NCBI GenBank assembly: GCA_031254385.1
Contig: JAIRUO010000207.1
Span: 1 to 17,479, forward strand
Source of the DNA: Treponema sp.
Lineage (GTDB): Bacteria; Spirochaetota; Spirochaetia; Treponematales; Breznakiellaceae
DNA: 17,479 nt
Direction of reading: 5' to 3'
Part shown: in pieces, positions 7,504-15,713 of the stretch
Numbering within the stretch: position 1 is the stretch's first letter
Layout: each line of letters starts with the position of its first letter
Position numbers and translations under genes: made by a program
Notes under the pieces: generated by a model
Database searches by the model: none
What the model saw: only the letters and a program-made list of their open reading frames with translations
Told to the model about the DNA's origin: nothing

Positions 7504-8607
7504 ATGAGGGCAACCAGGGCAATTATTCATACAGATCATTTTATAAGCAACCTGGAGACGATCCGAAGAAAAGTAGGGCCCCATCCTGCTATTTGCGCGG
7601 CTGTCAAAGCCGATGCCTACGGCCACGGGGCCTCTGCCATGTCCCGCTTAGCCCTGGAAGCCGGGGCCTCTTGCCTGGCCGTAGCAACGGTAAGCGAAGG
7701 CGCAGAACTCCGAAAACAGGGTATTAAGGCGAAAATACTCCTTTTGTCCCAGGCCCTACCCGAAGAAATAAATGAAATTGCGGAACTTTACTTAACCCCC
7801 CTTCTGGGCGACCGTGAGAGCCTGGCAGCCTTTCAAGCCTGTGTTTCCGCTCCACTGGAAGTCCACCTTAAAGTAGATACCGGCATGGGCAGACTGGGCT
7901 GCAGGCCAGAAGAGGCCGCCGAACTGGCGGTTTTTATACGTGAAAACAACAGGCTCCGGCTTGGCGGGATGGCTACCCATCTGTCTGTGGCTGATTACAC
8001 TAATGCTGAAAACCTGGCCTATACCAAAAAGCAGATTGAATTATTCCGCAAAGCAGTGGAATCGGTCAGGGATGCAGGCGTTGATACCGGCCTTGTTCAC
8101 GCTGCCAATTCGGGCGCTATCTGCTTTCACGAAGAAAGCTATTTTGACATGGTGCGCCCCGGCATCTTCCTCTACGGATATTCGCCTGCAGCTTCTTATC
8201 CCGGCGGCCTTATCGCAAAGCCGGTCATGGAACTGCGCAGCGCAATAACATTCATCAAAAAAGTACGCGCCGGTGAAGAAATATCCTATAGCCGTACTTG
8301 GAAGGCAGAAGAAGATACCTACATTGGAACCCTTCCCATAGGCTATGCTGACGGCCTTCCCCGGCGTCTCTCAAACAACCATTCTGTGCTTATCCGGGGC
8401 AAGCCCTATCCCCTGGTCGGCCGTTTCTGCATGGATCAGTGCATGGTCAACTTAGGCCCAGGCGGAGAAGTGCAGCGCTGGGACGAAGCCGTCATCTTTG
8501 GCCCCGGCTTTGAAACCGCAGAAGACATTGCGCGTAAAATTGGCGCTATTTCTTATGAGATACTTTGCTATGTTAATAAACGGGTTCCGAGGGTGTATAG
8601 CCCCTAG
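7504..8607 (+). CDS. alr: Alanine racemase
   Basis: PLP enzyme that interconverts L- and D-alanine for peptidoglycan. At 367 residues it has the normal length. The PLP lysine is Lys35 in AAVKADAYGHGA; the second catalytic base is Tyr262 in EISYSRTW. GMGRLGCRPEE, MATHLSVAD, the VRPGIFLYGY phosphate-loop region and GRFCMDQCMV (Met310, Asp311) are all present. An AAGGAA ribosome site (7492-7497) lies 6 nt before the ATG. The last codons and the TAG stop sit in a heptamer repeat and overlap the convergent ankyrin gene by 35 nt. No ddl or other wall gene is nearby. Confidence 0.97.
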   Translation: MRATRAIIHTDHFISNLETIRRKVGPHPAICAAVKADAYGHGASAMSRLALEAGASCLAVATVSEGAELRKQGIKAKILLLSQALPEEINEIAELYLTPLLGDRESLAAFQACVSAPLEVHLKVDTGMGRLGCRPEEAAELAVFIRENNRLRLGGMATHLSVADYTNAENLAYTKKQIELFRKAVESVRDAGVDTGLVHAANSGAICFHEESYFDMVRPGIFLYGYSPAASYPGGLIAKPVMELRSAITFIKKVRAGEEISYSRTWKAEEDTYIGTLPIGYADGLPRRLSNNHSVLIRGKPYPLVGRFCMDQCMVNLGPGGEVQRWDEAVIFGPGFETAEDIARKIGAISYEILCYVNKRVPRVYSP

Positions 8608-9226
8608 CCCCTAATCCCTTCTCTAATATTTTAACAATGTTGACAAAATTCCTGTTTCTTGCATGTGCCAACGGAGTAACTCCGTCTCTGTCCTGCAAAT
8701 TGACATCTGCTCCGGCATCAACTAACAGGCGCACAATTTCTGTATGCCGCTCATCTCCGCCGCCCAATAAAATTGCTTCAAACAGGGCCGTCCACCCCAT
8801 CCTGTTTACATGATTGACGCGTATATCTGTTTTCAAAAGCTCTTTTACAATTTCAACATGCCCACGGTCGGATGCCCGGATCAGTCCAGTTCCATTATCG
8901 CTGTCTGTGCTATGTACGTCTGCTCCGGCTTTGAGGCATTTCCTAAGCAGTTCTATATATCCATAGCCTTCCATGGTTGAAATCAAATACGCGCTTTGTA
9001 TGGTATTGTCTTTCATATTTACATCCGCCCCAGCGGCTATCAGCAAATCCACAATTTCAAGCTGGTTCTTATAAGCGGCAGCCACAAGTGCACACCGGCC
9101 TTCCTTGTCCTGCGCATGGATATAAACGCCTTTCTTCAGCAATGATTTTACGGTTTCAAGGTCCCCTTTTTCTGCGGCGCTTATGAGTTGCAAACCGTCT
9201 TTTCTTTGTTCATCGGTATAAGTCAT
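8573..9226 (-). CDS. Ankyrin-repeat protein
   Basis: 217 residues built from about six ankyrin repeats, residues roughly 12-205. Examples are the repeated GDLETVKSLLKKGVYIHAQD, LEIVDLLIAAGADVNMKD, HVEIVKELLKTDIRVNHVN and TEIVRLLVDAGADVNLQD. No signal peptide or membrane segment, so it is cytoplasmic unless secreted by another route. Ankyrin arrays bind proteins; the partner is unknown. The ribosome site AGGAG (9236-9240) lies 9 nt before the ATG. The final residues are encoded within the alr 3' end and a heptamer repeat. Host-associated bacteria often carry such proteins, but nothing here proves export. Confidence 0.92.
   Translation of the reverse strand: MTYTDEQRKDGLQLISAAEKGDLETVKSLLKKGVYIHAQDKEGRCALVAAAYKNQLEIVDLLIAAGADVNMKDNTIQSAYLISTMEGYGYIELLRKCLKAGADVHSTDSDNGTGLIRASDRGHVEIVKELLKTDIRVNHVNRMGWTALFEAILLGGGDERHTEIVRLLVDAGADVNLQDRDGVTPLAHARNRNFVNIVKILEKGLGARGYTPSEPVY
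8600..8620. repeat. Heptamer repeats across the alr/ankyrin 3' overlap
   Basis: Two exact GCCCCTA units (8600-8606, 8607-8613) followed by a degenerate ATCCCTT. On the minus strand these are TAGGGGC units, the same TAGG-NNN type as at 9244-9328. They contain the alr stop codon (8605-8607) and code for the C-terminal residues of the ankyrin protein. Confidence 0.65.
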
Positions 9227-9243
9227 GGTATTAGTCTCCTTTT

Positions 9244-9328
9244 TAGGATATAGGATTTAGGATGTAGGATATAGGGTGTTTATCTCTATCCCCTATTCCC
9301 TAACCCCTAAATCCTATATCCTATCCTA
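9244..9328. repeat. Two facing blocks of five TAGG-NNN heptamers
   Basis: Plus-strand units TAGGATA, TAGGATT, TAGGATG, TAGGATA, TAGGGTG run 9244-9278. After 10 nt, five complementary units (TCCCCTA, TTCCCTA, ACCCCTA, AATCCTA, TATCCTA) run 9289-9323, with a partial unit after. The outer two units of each block are exact complements, so the region can fold into a hairpin or cruciform with imperfect inner pairing. It fills nearly all of the 103-bp gap between the divergent ankyrin and GH13 genes, so their promoters must lie within or beside it. Confidence 0.85.
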
Positions 9329-9329
9329 C

Positions 9330-11033
9330 ATGAACCCCTGGTGGAAAGACCGTATCGTCTATCAAATATACCCTCGCAGCTTTCAGGACTCTACGGATTC
9401 TATAGAATCCGACGAAACCGCCGATGACGGCATAGGCGATATTATCGGAATCATCTCCAGGCTGGATGAAATCAAAGATCTGGGTGCGGGCATTATCTGG
9501 CTTTCGCCTGTGTACAAATCGCCGGATGCGGATAACGGCTACGATATTAGCGACTATTATTCCATTGATCCCAAATTCGGGACTATGGCTGATATGGAAA
9601 GGCTTTTTGCAGAAGCCGCAAAGCGCGACATAAAAATCATCATGGATCTGGTGATTAACCACACCTCCGATGAGCATGAATGGTTTCAAAAAAGCCGGGA
9701 CCCTGCGAGCCCCTATCGTGATTACTATATTTGGCGGTCGCCACGGCAGGAAGGCGGAAAGAGGAGGCCCCCCAATAATTGGATAGGCTTCTTTATGGGC
9801 GAGGTCTGGGAGTATGACGAAAGAAGCGGCGAATACTATCTGCACCTTTTTGACAAAAAGCAGCCTGATCTTAACTATAAAAATCCAAAGGTAATCGAAG
9901 AAATAAAAAAGATACTCCGCTTCTGGCTGGATAAGGGCGCAGCGGGTTTCCGCTGCGATGTGATCAACATCCTCTACAAAACAAGCCTTGAGGATGGCAA
10001 GAAAAGCCTGGCCGTCCAGGGCATTGAACACTACAAGTGCCAGGAGGGGAACCACGCCATACTGCGGGAGTTGCGCCGGGACGTGCTGGATCATTACGAC
10101 TGTTTTACCGTGGGCGAAACCGTGATGGTAGACCTAGACGAGGCAAAACTCCTCTGCGACGAAAGCCGTAGGGAACTGGATATGCTCTTTTACTTTGAAC
10201 ACCTTGAGGTAGATCGCCGAGTTGCCATGTACATCCCCAAAAAGTTCAGGGCCTCTAAGCTCCTTGAGGTTTTAACTAAGTGGCAGCGGGGCCTCCAGTG
10301 GAATGCGCTGTATCTGGAAAACCACGACCAGGCGCGGATTGTTTCCCACTTTGGTGCGGGAACCTGTACTCCCGATGGCAGGCCAAACAGATACTGGCGG
10401 CAGAGCGCAAAAATGCTGGCCCTTCTGGAACTGACGCTCCGGGGCACGCCATTTATTTTTCAGGGCCAGGAAATAGGCATGACCAATTTTGATTTTAAGA
10501 GCCTTGAAGAAGTCAACGATGTTATAAGCCACGGCCTGGATAAACTGATGAAGAAAATGCACATACCCGGTTTTTTGCGCTGGAAGTGGATCAAAGCCAG
10601 TTCCCGTGACAACGCAAGAACGCCGATGCAGTGGACTGCTGGCGAGAATGCGGGCTTTAGCAAGGCAAAGCCCTGGCTAGGTATAAACGCCAATTATAAG
10701 TACATTAATTACGAATCCCAAAAAAACGATCCCGCTTCGGTTTTGAATTTCTACAAGAGCCTTATAAAAAAAAAAAAAAAAACCGAATGTCTTAAATTTG
10801 GCGAGTTTGTGCCCCTCTACGCCGATGATCGCCTAATGCTTTATCGGCGCACATTAGGGAATGAATCTTATACGGTCGCGCTTAACTTTTCTTCATTCAT
10901 AGCCAAACTGTCCCCCAAAGCCGCTCCATATTTGACCGGCGCGATACTTGTCTCTAGCGCAGATCGTACAGAACTGAACGGAACTTTGCTTCCCTGGGAA
11001 GGGGTTTTGTTGGAAGAACCGAGAGAGTTATAG
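9330..11033 (+). CDS. GH13 alpha-glucosidase (oligo-1,6-glucosidase type)
   Basis: Hydrolyses alpha-glucosidic bonds in short oligosaccharides in the cytoplasm (no signal peptide). From the ATG at 9330 it has 567 residues, near the usual 550-560. The GH13 regions are DLVINHTSDEHEWF, GFRCDV with nucleophile Asp210, VGETVMVD with acid/base Glu263, and ENHDQARIVS with Asp333. The NARTPMQW and PWLGINANY motifs place it with the oligo-1,6-glucosidase/trehalose-6-phosphate hydrolase group; the exact substrate is open. The Ca-loop region near residues 20-35 carries about 10 extra acidic residues. A GTG at 9276 would add 18 residues, but they would be encoded by heptamer repeats, and family members begin as here (WWKDRIVYQIYPRSF). 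No good ribosome site precedes 9330. A 17-A run lies in the coding region. Confidence 0.93.
   Translation: MNPWWKDRIVYQIYPRSFQDSTDSIESDETADDGIGDIIGIISRLDEIKDLGAGIIWLSPVYKSPDADNGYDISDYYSIDPKFGTMADMERLFAEAAKRDIKIIMDLVINHTSDEHEWFQKSRDPASPYRDYYIWRSPRQEGGKRRPPNNWIGFFMGEVWEYDERSGEYYLHLFDKKQPDLNYKNPKVIEEIKKILRFWLDKGAAGFRCDVINILYKTSLEDGKKSLAVQGIEHYKCQEGNHAILRELRRDVLDHYDCFTVGETVMVDLDEAKLLCDESRRELDMLFYFEHLEVDRRVAMYIPKKFRASKLLEVLTKWQRGLQWNALYLENHDQARIVSHFGAGTCTPDGRPNRYWRQSAKMLALLELTLRGTPFIFQGQEIGMTNFDFKSLEEVNDVISHGLDKLMKKMHIPGFLRWKWIKASSRDNARTPMQWTAGENAGFSKAKPWLGINANYKYINYESQKNDPASVLNFYKSLIKKKKKTECLKFGEFVPLYADDRLMLYRRTLGNESYTVALNFSSFIAKLSPKAAPYLTGAILVSSADRTELNGTLLPWEGVLLEEPREL
10766..10782 (+). repeat. 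A17 homopolymer within the GH13 coding sequence
   Basis: Seventeen consecutive A residues encode Ile-Lys5-Thr near residues 479-485, at the junction to the C-terminal beta domain. In the given sequence the frame is intact. Polymerase slippage on such a run would alter the final 84 or so residues. Confidence 0.9.
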
Positions 11034-11039
11034 CCTTTT

Positions 11040-11597
11040 TTACCAATTCGTTATTTTTAAGAACAGCTTTACCATTTCGCTCACCGGAACATCCATGTTA
11101 TTCTTAAACCATTGCTGGATTAGACCGATGGAGCCATTCACCATAAAAACGGACGCGTACTCTTGTGTCTTTTCATCAAATCTGTCGGTTACATACTTCA
11201 ATACTTCTTCCCGCCGGGTAAAACCAATTATTTTTTTTTGGAAATTGATGTCGCCGTTTTCGCTGAGGAGGCCCTGTATAGAGGGGCCGTTATCTGCAAT
11301 ATAGCGGAGCAGTTCCTCAAGCATACGCATAGTACCATCTCTGCTTATATCATCGTTGTATTTCTCAAGGAGTTTCTCTATGTTGACGATGGTTTCTTCC
11401 TGAATCTGCTGCAGCAAGTCGTATTGGTCTTTATAGTGAGCGTAGAAAGTTGACCTTGAGACATCGGCGCGCTCGCATATATCTTTGATGCTTATCCTTA
11501 AAATAGATTTTTCCTTCATCAGTTCGGCAAGACTGTCTCGCAACACCATTCTGGTATAGCGCGTCTTGCGGCTCTGCTGTAAATTGTCGTCTTTCAT
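11040..11597 (-). CDS. TetR-family transcriptional regulator
   Basis: 185 residues. The N-terminal helix-turn-helix is at about residues 13-60 (RMVLRDSLAELM, then ISIKDICERADVSRSTFYAHYKDQYDLL). The C-terminal ligand-binding half contains GSIGLIQQWFKNNMDVPVSEM, the pattern of the TetR_C_8 (PF14278) subgroup. The ribosome site AAGGA lies 6 nt before the ATG. It is divergent from the RND-exporter cluster, the usual arrangement for a local repressor of an efflux system that responds to the pump's substrate. A 9-A run lies in its middle. Its stop codon is 6 bp from the convergent GH13 stop. Confidence 0.93.
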   Translation of the reverse strand: MKDDNLQQSRKTRYTRMVLRDSLAELMKEKSILRISIKDICERADVSRSTFYAHYKDQYDLLQQIQEETIVNIEKLLEKYNDDISRDGTMRMLEELLRYIADNGPSIQGLLSENGDINFQKKIIGFTRREEVLKYVTDRFDEKTQEYASVFMVNGSIGLIQQWFKNNMDVPVSEMVKLFLKITNW

Positions 11598-11682
11598 GGC
11601 AAATCCTTGGCATTCTTGGCACTATCGCTTTACGTTTTACCAAAATATATCCAAAACCGTACAAACACACAGCGTATTGTTC

Positions 11683-11702
11683 GATTCAGAATATATTGAA
11701 TC
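11683..11702. promoter_or_regulatory. Candidate TetR operator
   Basis: GATTCA-N8-TGAATC inverted repeat in the 166-bp gap between the divergent TetR and RND genes. Its size fits a TetR dimer site. A weak plus-strand promoter (TTGTTT 11713-11718, 17 bp, TATATC 11736-11741) follows it. Assignment is by position only. Confidence 0.4.
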
Positions 11703-11763
11703 ATACTTGATGTTGTTTTCCGTATCTCAGTGTAGTATATCTTTGGGAAGAAGTCAACAAATT

Positions 11764-14388
11764 ATGGAAAGAATATATAAACACCCTTGGATAATAACAA
11801 TCGTCATGGCCGCAATCACCGTTTTTTTTGTGGCGCAGCTTCCCAAAGTTACCTTGGACAATAACAATATGCGTTTCTTGCCTGACGAAAATCAGGCCCG
11901 AATCACTGCCGAATTTATTGATAGCGAATTTGGCGGCCAGGTTGTTATTTTAATTGGGCTTGAGCGTCCCTACAGCACGGTTTTTGATAAGGGTTTTTTG
12001 CAGCAAATTCGGGAATTCTCACAGGCTGTCGAGCGTGTTGAATTGGTTAAATCCATCAATTCGATCATGTCAACGCAATATATTACGGGCGACAGCGAGA
12101 GCATTATTGTTTCGGATCTGGTGCCAGCCGATTTTTCAGGAACGCAGGAAGAGATTGCAGAACTAAGGCACCGCATCGCATCCTGGGATTTGTTCCGGGG
12201 TTCCCTTGTTTCTGATGATCTTTCTGCTACTCAGATTCTTATCACCCTGGACACGCTTAGTGTTGATGCTGCCAGTCCTGAAGTAACCCGTGCTTTCAAT
12301 AAAATTCGGGATCTGGCTGGGGAAATATTTAACAAAAAAGCTAACGTCTATTTCGCCGGAATGACAGTCCTCAACGTGGTTATCAATGAATCAATTATTG
12401 CTGATAATTTGCTGCTTATGCCCATCGCCTTAATCTTATTGCTGGGGCTGCTGTTCTTTTCGTTTAAGCGTTTAATTTTTGTGGTTCTGCCGCTTCTAAC
12501 TGCCATTATAGCTGTAGTCTGGACTCTTGGGCTGACAGGGCTGGTAGGAATGAAGCTATCGACAATAACAACCATTATGCCAATAATTCTGATTGCAGTC
12601 GGCCACGCCTATGGTATTCACATAATAACGCATTATGTGAAAGATACTCGCGAAAAGACGCTCACCCATGAAGAACATCAGATGGTCGTTATTGAACTTA
12701 TTAAAAAAATGTTCAAGCCCGTATTTTTGGCAGCCCTTACTACTGTAACCGGGTTTATTTCGTTCTGTTTTACGCCCATCGTTCCGATGCGTGAATTTGG
12801 ATACTGTACGAGCGCAGGAGTTCTTACCGTTTTTATTTTGACGATGTTTTTTGTTCCGGCTATGCTGCTGCTGCGCGGCCCCAGAGATTCGCAGTATCTA
12901 CATGAATTACAAAACTCCAATGACCGGTTTAGCAATATTATTACCAAGTTTTTCCTTGGTATCGCAAAGCAAAGAAAATTTGTATTCATTTCTGCAATAC
13001 TGATTTTAGGCATTTCATTATACGGAATTTCAAAGATTGTCGTTGATAATTCGGTAGTTGATTTTTTCCAACATGAAACTGACGTAAGCCGTTCAGACCG
13101 ATTCATTAGGGAATATTTTGGCGGTTCAAAGGAATTAAATGTAGTTATACTGGCTGACACTACAGAAGAACTGCTGCACCCGGACGTATTATCGGCGGTA
13201 GACAGCCTTTCCAATTACTTAACCGAAAAGGTTCCGGCAGTAGGCAAAGTTGTTGGCTTTACGGATGTAATCAAACGGATCAATCAGGTATTTAATGTCG
13301 ATCAAAGCCCTGAGGGGTTGCAGCCTGTTGCATCTTATGCGCAAACAGACAGTTTTGGGTTTGGGGATTTTGGCTTTGGCGGCTTTGGCTTCGGCGATTT
13401 TGGTTTTGGAGATTTTGGCTCTTATGATGATGATTATATTGAAACGCCAAGGCAGCAAAACAGCCACAACCTTGAACAATACAGCGCTGCTGATCTTTTA
13501 AGGTTCTTTGACAGTGCCACAGGAATTTCCTCAAACTTGAGCGGCGGCGATTTGGTTAGGGAATTGAAACGCCTTACCAATTATGACGGTATGGCTTATT
13601 ATGAAGTTCCCGCGAACCCGGCGCGTTATGGAAAAGAGGCTCCAGAAGAGCTCCAGCAGTTAGTCTCAAATTATTTGGTTCTGCTTGCCGGAGATATTGA
13701 TTCTGGGTACTCCAATGATCCCCTTGAACCAACGGCGATTAGGATGATGATTCAACTGCGGACAACGGGGAGCAAGGATACACAAGACGTTATTGACATA
13801 ATTAACGAATTTATTTCTGTAAACTTTCCAGAAAACGTGGACATAATGATTGGCGGAGGCGTTACGCAGGAAATAGCGATTACGGATTTGATTCTTAATT
13901 CTCAGATAATATCAATTTTTATTTCTGTTCTGATGATATTCCTTATTGTCGCAATTTCCCAAAAATCGCTGATTGCGGGTGTCATTAGCGCAGTGCCATT
14001 GATATTAGCGGTACTGTTTAATTTTACGGTGATGGCTATTTTTGGGATCAAACTCAATCTAGGAACGGCCTTAATCGCAAGTCTTACCGTATGTATAGGT
14101 ATAGATGACGCAATTCATTTTATTGAATTCTATAAGCGGGAGTTCAAGAGCGGGGGACAGGATCCTCTTCGCAGGACTTATATCGCCTGCGGTAAAGCTA
14201 TCTGCATAACCGCTTTGTCTGTTGGTGCCGGGTTCGCTGTACTGGCGTTTTCCAGATTCAAAATTATCGCGGAATTTGGTATGCTTACCGCTATATGTAT
14301 GGTTTCAACAACCCTTGTAAGCCTTACGATCATTCCTGCGCTGCTTTCCACGATTAAACCAAAATTTATTTACGGAGATAAAAAATGA
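11764..14388 (+). CDS. RND-superfamily exporter (MMPL/HAE3-like)
   Basis: An 874-residue inner-membrane protein with two homologous halves of six helices each. Membrane segments are near residues 10-26, 216-262, 270-290, 320-370, 405-425, 715-740 and on to the C-terminus, and large periplasmic loops follow the first helix of each half. The second half has GIDDAIHF (about 778-785), whose acidic pair is typical of RND proton relays; the first half has GHAYGIHIITHY instead. The organisation fits single-chain HAE3/MMPL lipid exporters and not the tripartite drug pumps. I use ATG 11764 because the first helix starts there; the 66 codons upstream overlap the TetR gene and its operator and look non-coding. 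Residues 530-553 form a Gly-Phe-Asp repeat in the second periplasmic loop. Its TGA overlaps the next ATG by 4 nt. Confidence 0.92.
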   Translation: MERIYKHPWIITIVMAAITVFFVAQLPKVTLDNNNMRFLPDENQARITAEFIDSEFGGQVVILIGLERPYSTVFDKGFLQQIREFSQAVERVELVKSINSIMSTQYITGDSESIIVSDLVPADFSGTQEEIAELRHRIASWDLFRGSLVSDDLSATQILITLDTLSVDAASPEVTRAFNKIRDLAGEIFNKKANVYFAGMTVLNVVINESIIADNLLLMPIALILLLGLLFFSFKRLIFVVLPLLTAIIAVVWTLGLTGLVGMKLSTITTIMPIILIAVGHAYGIHIITHYVKDTREKTLTHEEHQMVVIELIKKMFKPVFLAALTTVTGFISFCFTPIVPMREFGYCTSAGVLTVFILTMFFVPAMLLLRGPRDSQYLHELQNSNDRFSNIITKFFLGIAKQRKFVFISAILILGISLYGISKIVVDNSVVDFFQHETDVSRSDRFIREYFGGSKELNVVILADTTEELLHPDVLSAVDSLSNYLTEKVPAVGKVVGFTDVIKRINQVFNVDQSPEGLQPVASYAQTDSFGFGDFGFGGFGFGDFGFGDFGSYDDDYIETPRQQNSHNLEQYSAADLLRFFDSATGISSNLSGGDLVRELKRLTNYDGMAYYEVPANPARYGKEAPEELQQLVSNYLVLLAGDIDSGYSNDPLEPTAIRMMIQLRTTGSKDTQDVIDIINEFISVNFPENVDIMIGGGVTQEIAITDLILNSQIISIFISVLMIFLIVAISQKSLIAGVISAVPLILAVLFNFTVMAIFGIKLNLGTALIASLTVCIGIDDAIHFIEFYKREFKSGGQDPLRRTYIACGKAICITALSVGAGFAVLAFSRFKIIAEFGMLTAICMVSTTLVSLTIIPALLSTIKPKFIYGDKK
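13351..13422 (+). repeat. Gly-Phe(-Asp) repeat in the exporter's second periplasmic loop
   Basis: A 72-nt imperfect tandem repeat of GGN-TTT-GGN and GAT-TTT units encodes residues 530-553. They alternate Phe-Gly with occasional Asp and are followed by SYDDDY and a Gln/Asn-rich stretch. Such a segment should be flexible and is not part of the RND fold. The barrel protein of the same cluster starts, after its signal peptide, with SFGFGFDDE, which resembles it. Confidence 0.85.
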
Positions 14389-14882
14389 AAAAAATTATTG
14401 CAACAGTAAGTATCATGATCATTTATGCTGGAACCGTATTTGCCGTTGATCCGGCAGAAGGATACTGGCTAAGTGTAGACTCCAGAACAGGGGAAATTCA
14501 ATCCGGTTGGGAAATATACGTAAGCAACGGCAAGCTGCTTGGAAAGATGCTCTCCGGGCTCGGCATTACCGCAGCCGACATTGCGTCAAAATGCCGGGAG
14601 AGTTATGCCAATTTTCCCATTCCCGGAAGAGTAAACCAGATGCCTGTGTTGGGAACCCCCTGGATTTTCAATCTGAGTATGGAAAGCCCAGGCCGCTGGT
14701 CAGGTGGGAATGTCATTGATCCGAGCGGTGGCAGCATGTATAGATGCTCGATCATTCACCATCCGGCAGACGGCGCAAGGTATCAATATGAGTCCCTTGA
14801 AATACGCGGGCAGGTTCTTTTTTTCTCTGGCAGCCAGTACTGGCGGCGTGCAACCTTTGAAGAGGCGAGTGCGCTGCGTTAA
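14385..14882 (+). CDS. DUF2147-like periplasmic protein
   Basis: 165 residues with a Sec signal (MKKIIATVSIMIIYAG...FA|VDP). The mature protein follows the DUF2147 (PF09917) pattern: an early Gly-Tyr-Trp, a GWEIYVSNGKLLGKML strand, then GRWSGGNVIDPSGGSMYRC and LEIRGQVLFFSGSQYWRR at the end. Members are small beta-rich secreted proteins; no activity is established. ATGA overlap with the exporter means it is co-translated, so it is probably an accessory of the transport system. The call rests on motif spacing, and confidence in the cluster role is lower than in the family. Confidence 0.8.
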   Translation: MKKIIATVSIMIIYAGTVFAVDPAEGYWLSVDSRTGEIQSGWEIYVSNGKLLGKMLSGLGITAADIASKCRESYANFPIPGRVNQMPVLGTPWIFNLSMESPGRWSGGNVIDPSGGSMYRCSIIHHPADGARYQYESLEIRGQVLFFSGSQYWRRATFEEASALR

Positions 14883-14927
14883 GTGGGCCTTCTCTATTCA
14901 CGAAAAGACATTTAAGGAGAAACAAAC

Positions 14928-15713
14928 ATGAAACGAATTATAGTATTAGCCCTCTTACTGATCAGCGCTTTTTCCCTGTATGCGCAGGATGCGTCGCAGA
15001 ATTCTGCGTTGTCTATCATGACTGCGGCGAGGAACCGCGTTACCATGACCACAATCTCTACCCGCTCCCGCATGGTGATTACAGCAAGGGACGGCACAAC
15101 TACCCAGCGGGTTATAGACCAGTATTCCAAGGATGATGCCAGGGGGAACTCCCGCACGGTAATCGTGTTTCAGCAGCCGGCCAATGTCGCAGGCACACGC
15201 TTTCTTACCATAGACAACGCGTCAGGCACCTCTGATCAATGGATATTCTTACCCGCCCTGGGCAGAGTCAGACGTATAGTCGCATCGGAAAGCAGCGGCA
15301 GTTTTATGGGTACGGATTTTTCCTATGATGATATATCCGCAACCGACCGTGACGTAAGCCTTGATGTCCATACCTTGCTAAGGGAGGAAACCCTCAACGG
15401 CATTGCCTGTTATGTTATACAGTCGGTTCCCAGAGACAGCAGTTATCAATATTCCAAAACAATAACCTGGATTGGTAAACAGAACAGCCTTATGTACAAG
15501 AGCGAAATGTACGACCGCCGCGGGACTCTTGTAAAAGTCATGGAAATGTCAGATTATCAAGATGTACAGGGGCGGCTTACACCCATGCAGACAAAAATAT
15601 CTACTATCGCGGCAGGAACATCAACCACCATCTACATGGATATCATCAAGTATGATGATCCCATCCCTGAATCGGTTTTTACCACGCAGTTTCTTGAAAC
15701 AGGGAGGCCCTAA
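14928..15713 (+). CDS. LolA-like periplasmic (outer-membrane lipoprotein-sorting) protein
   Basis: 261 residues, Sec signal ending in LYA|QD. The centre carries the hallmark of the PF17131 family: DQWIFLPALGRVRRI followed by SGSFMGTDFSYDDI. LolA/LolB-type folds are half-barrels with a hydrophobic groove that carries lipoproteins or lipids across the periplasm. The ribosome site AAGGAG lies 9 nt before the ATG. The TAA stop and next ATG share one base (TAATG), so it is coupled to the barrel gene. Next to an RND exporter it most likely receives cargo from the pump and hands it to the outer membrane. Confidence 0.9.
   Translation: MKRIIVLALLLISAFSLYAQDASQNSALSIMTAARNRVTMTTISTRSRMVITARDGTTTQRVIDQYSKDDARGNSRTVIVFQQPANVAGTRFLTIDNASGTSDQWIFLPALGRVRRIVASESSGSFMGTDFSYDDISATDRDVSLDVHTLLREETLNGIACYVIQSVPRDSSYQYSKTITWIGKQNSLMYKSEMYDRRGTLVKVMEMSDYQDVQGRLTPMQTKISTIAAGTSTTIYMDIIKYDDPIPESVFTTQFLETGRP

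Noticed and set aside
9244..9328. CRISPR-like array
   Set aside because: The period is 7 bp with no spacers, and no cas gene is present.
9276..9329. GTG start adding 18 residues to the GH13 enzyme
   Set aside because: The added residues would be encoded by heptamer repeats, and GH13 relatives start at the equivalent of ATG 9330. It cannot be fully excluded because an AGGAT lies just upstream of the GTG.
9321..10094. 257-codon minus-strand frame
   Set aside because: It is antisense to the GH13 catalytic domain with all its conserved motifs; its own protein has no recognisable features.
11566..11763. 66-codon N-terminal extension of the RND exporter
   Set aside because: It overlaps the TetR start and the operator region and encodes no signal or helix; the family begins with a membrane segment right after ATG 11764.
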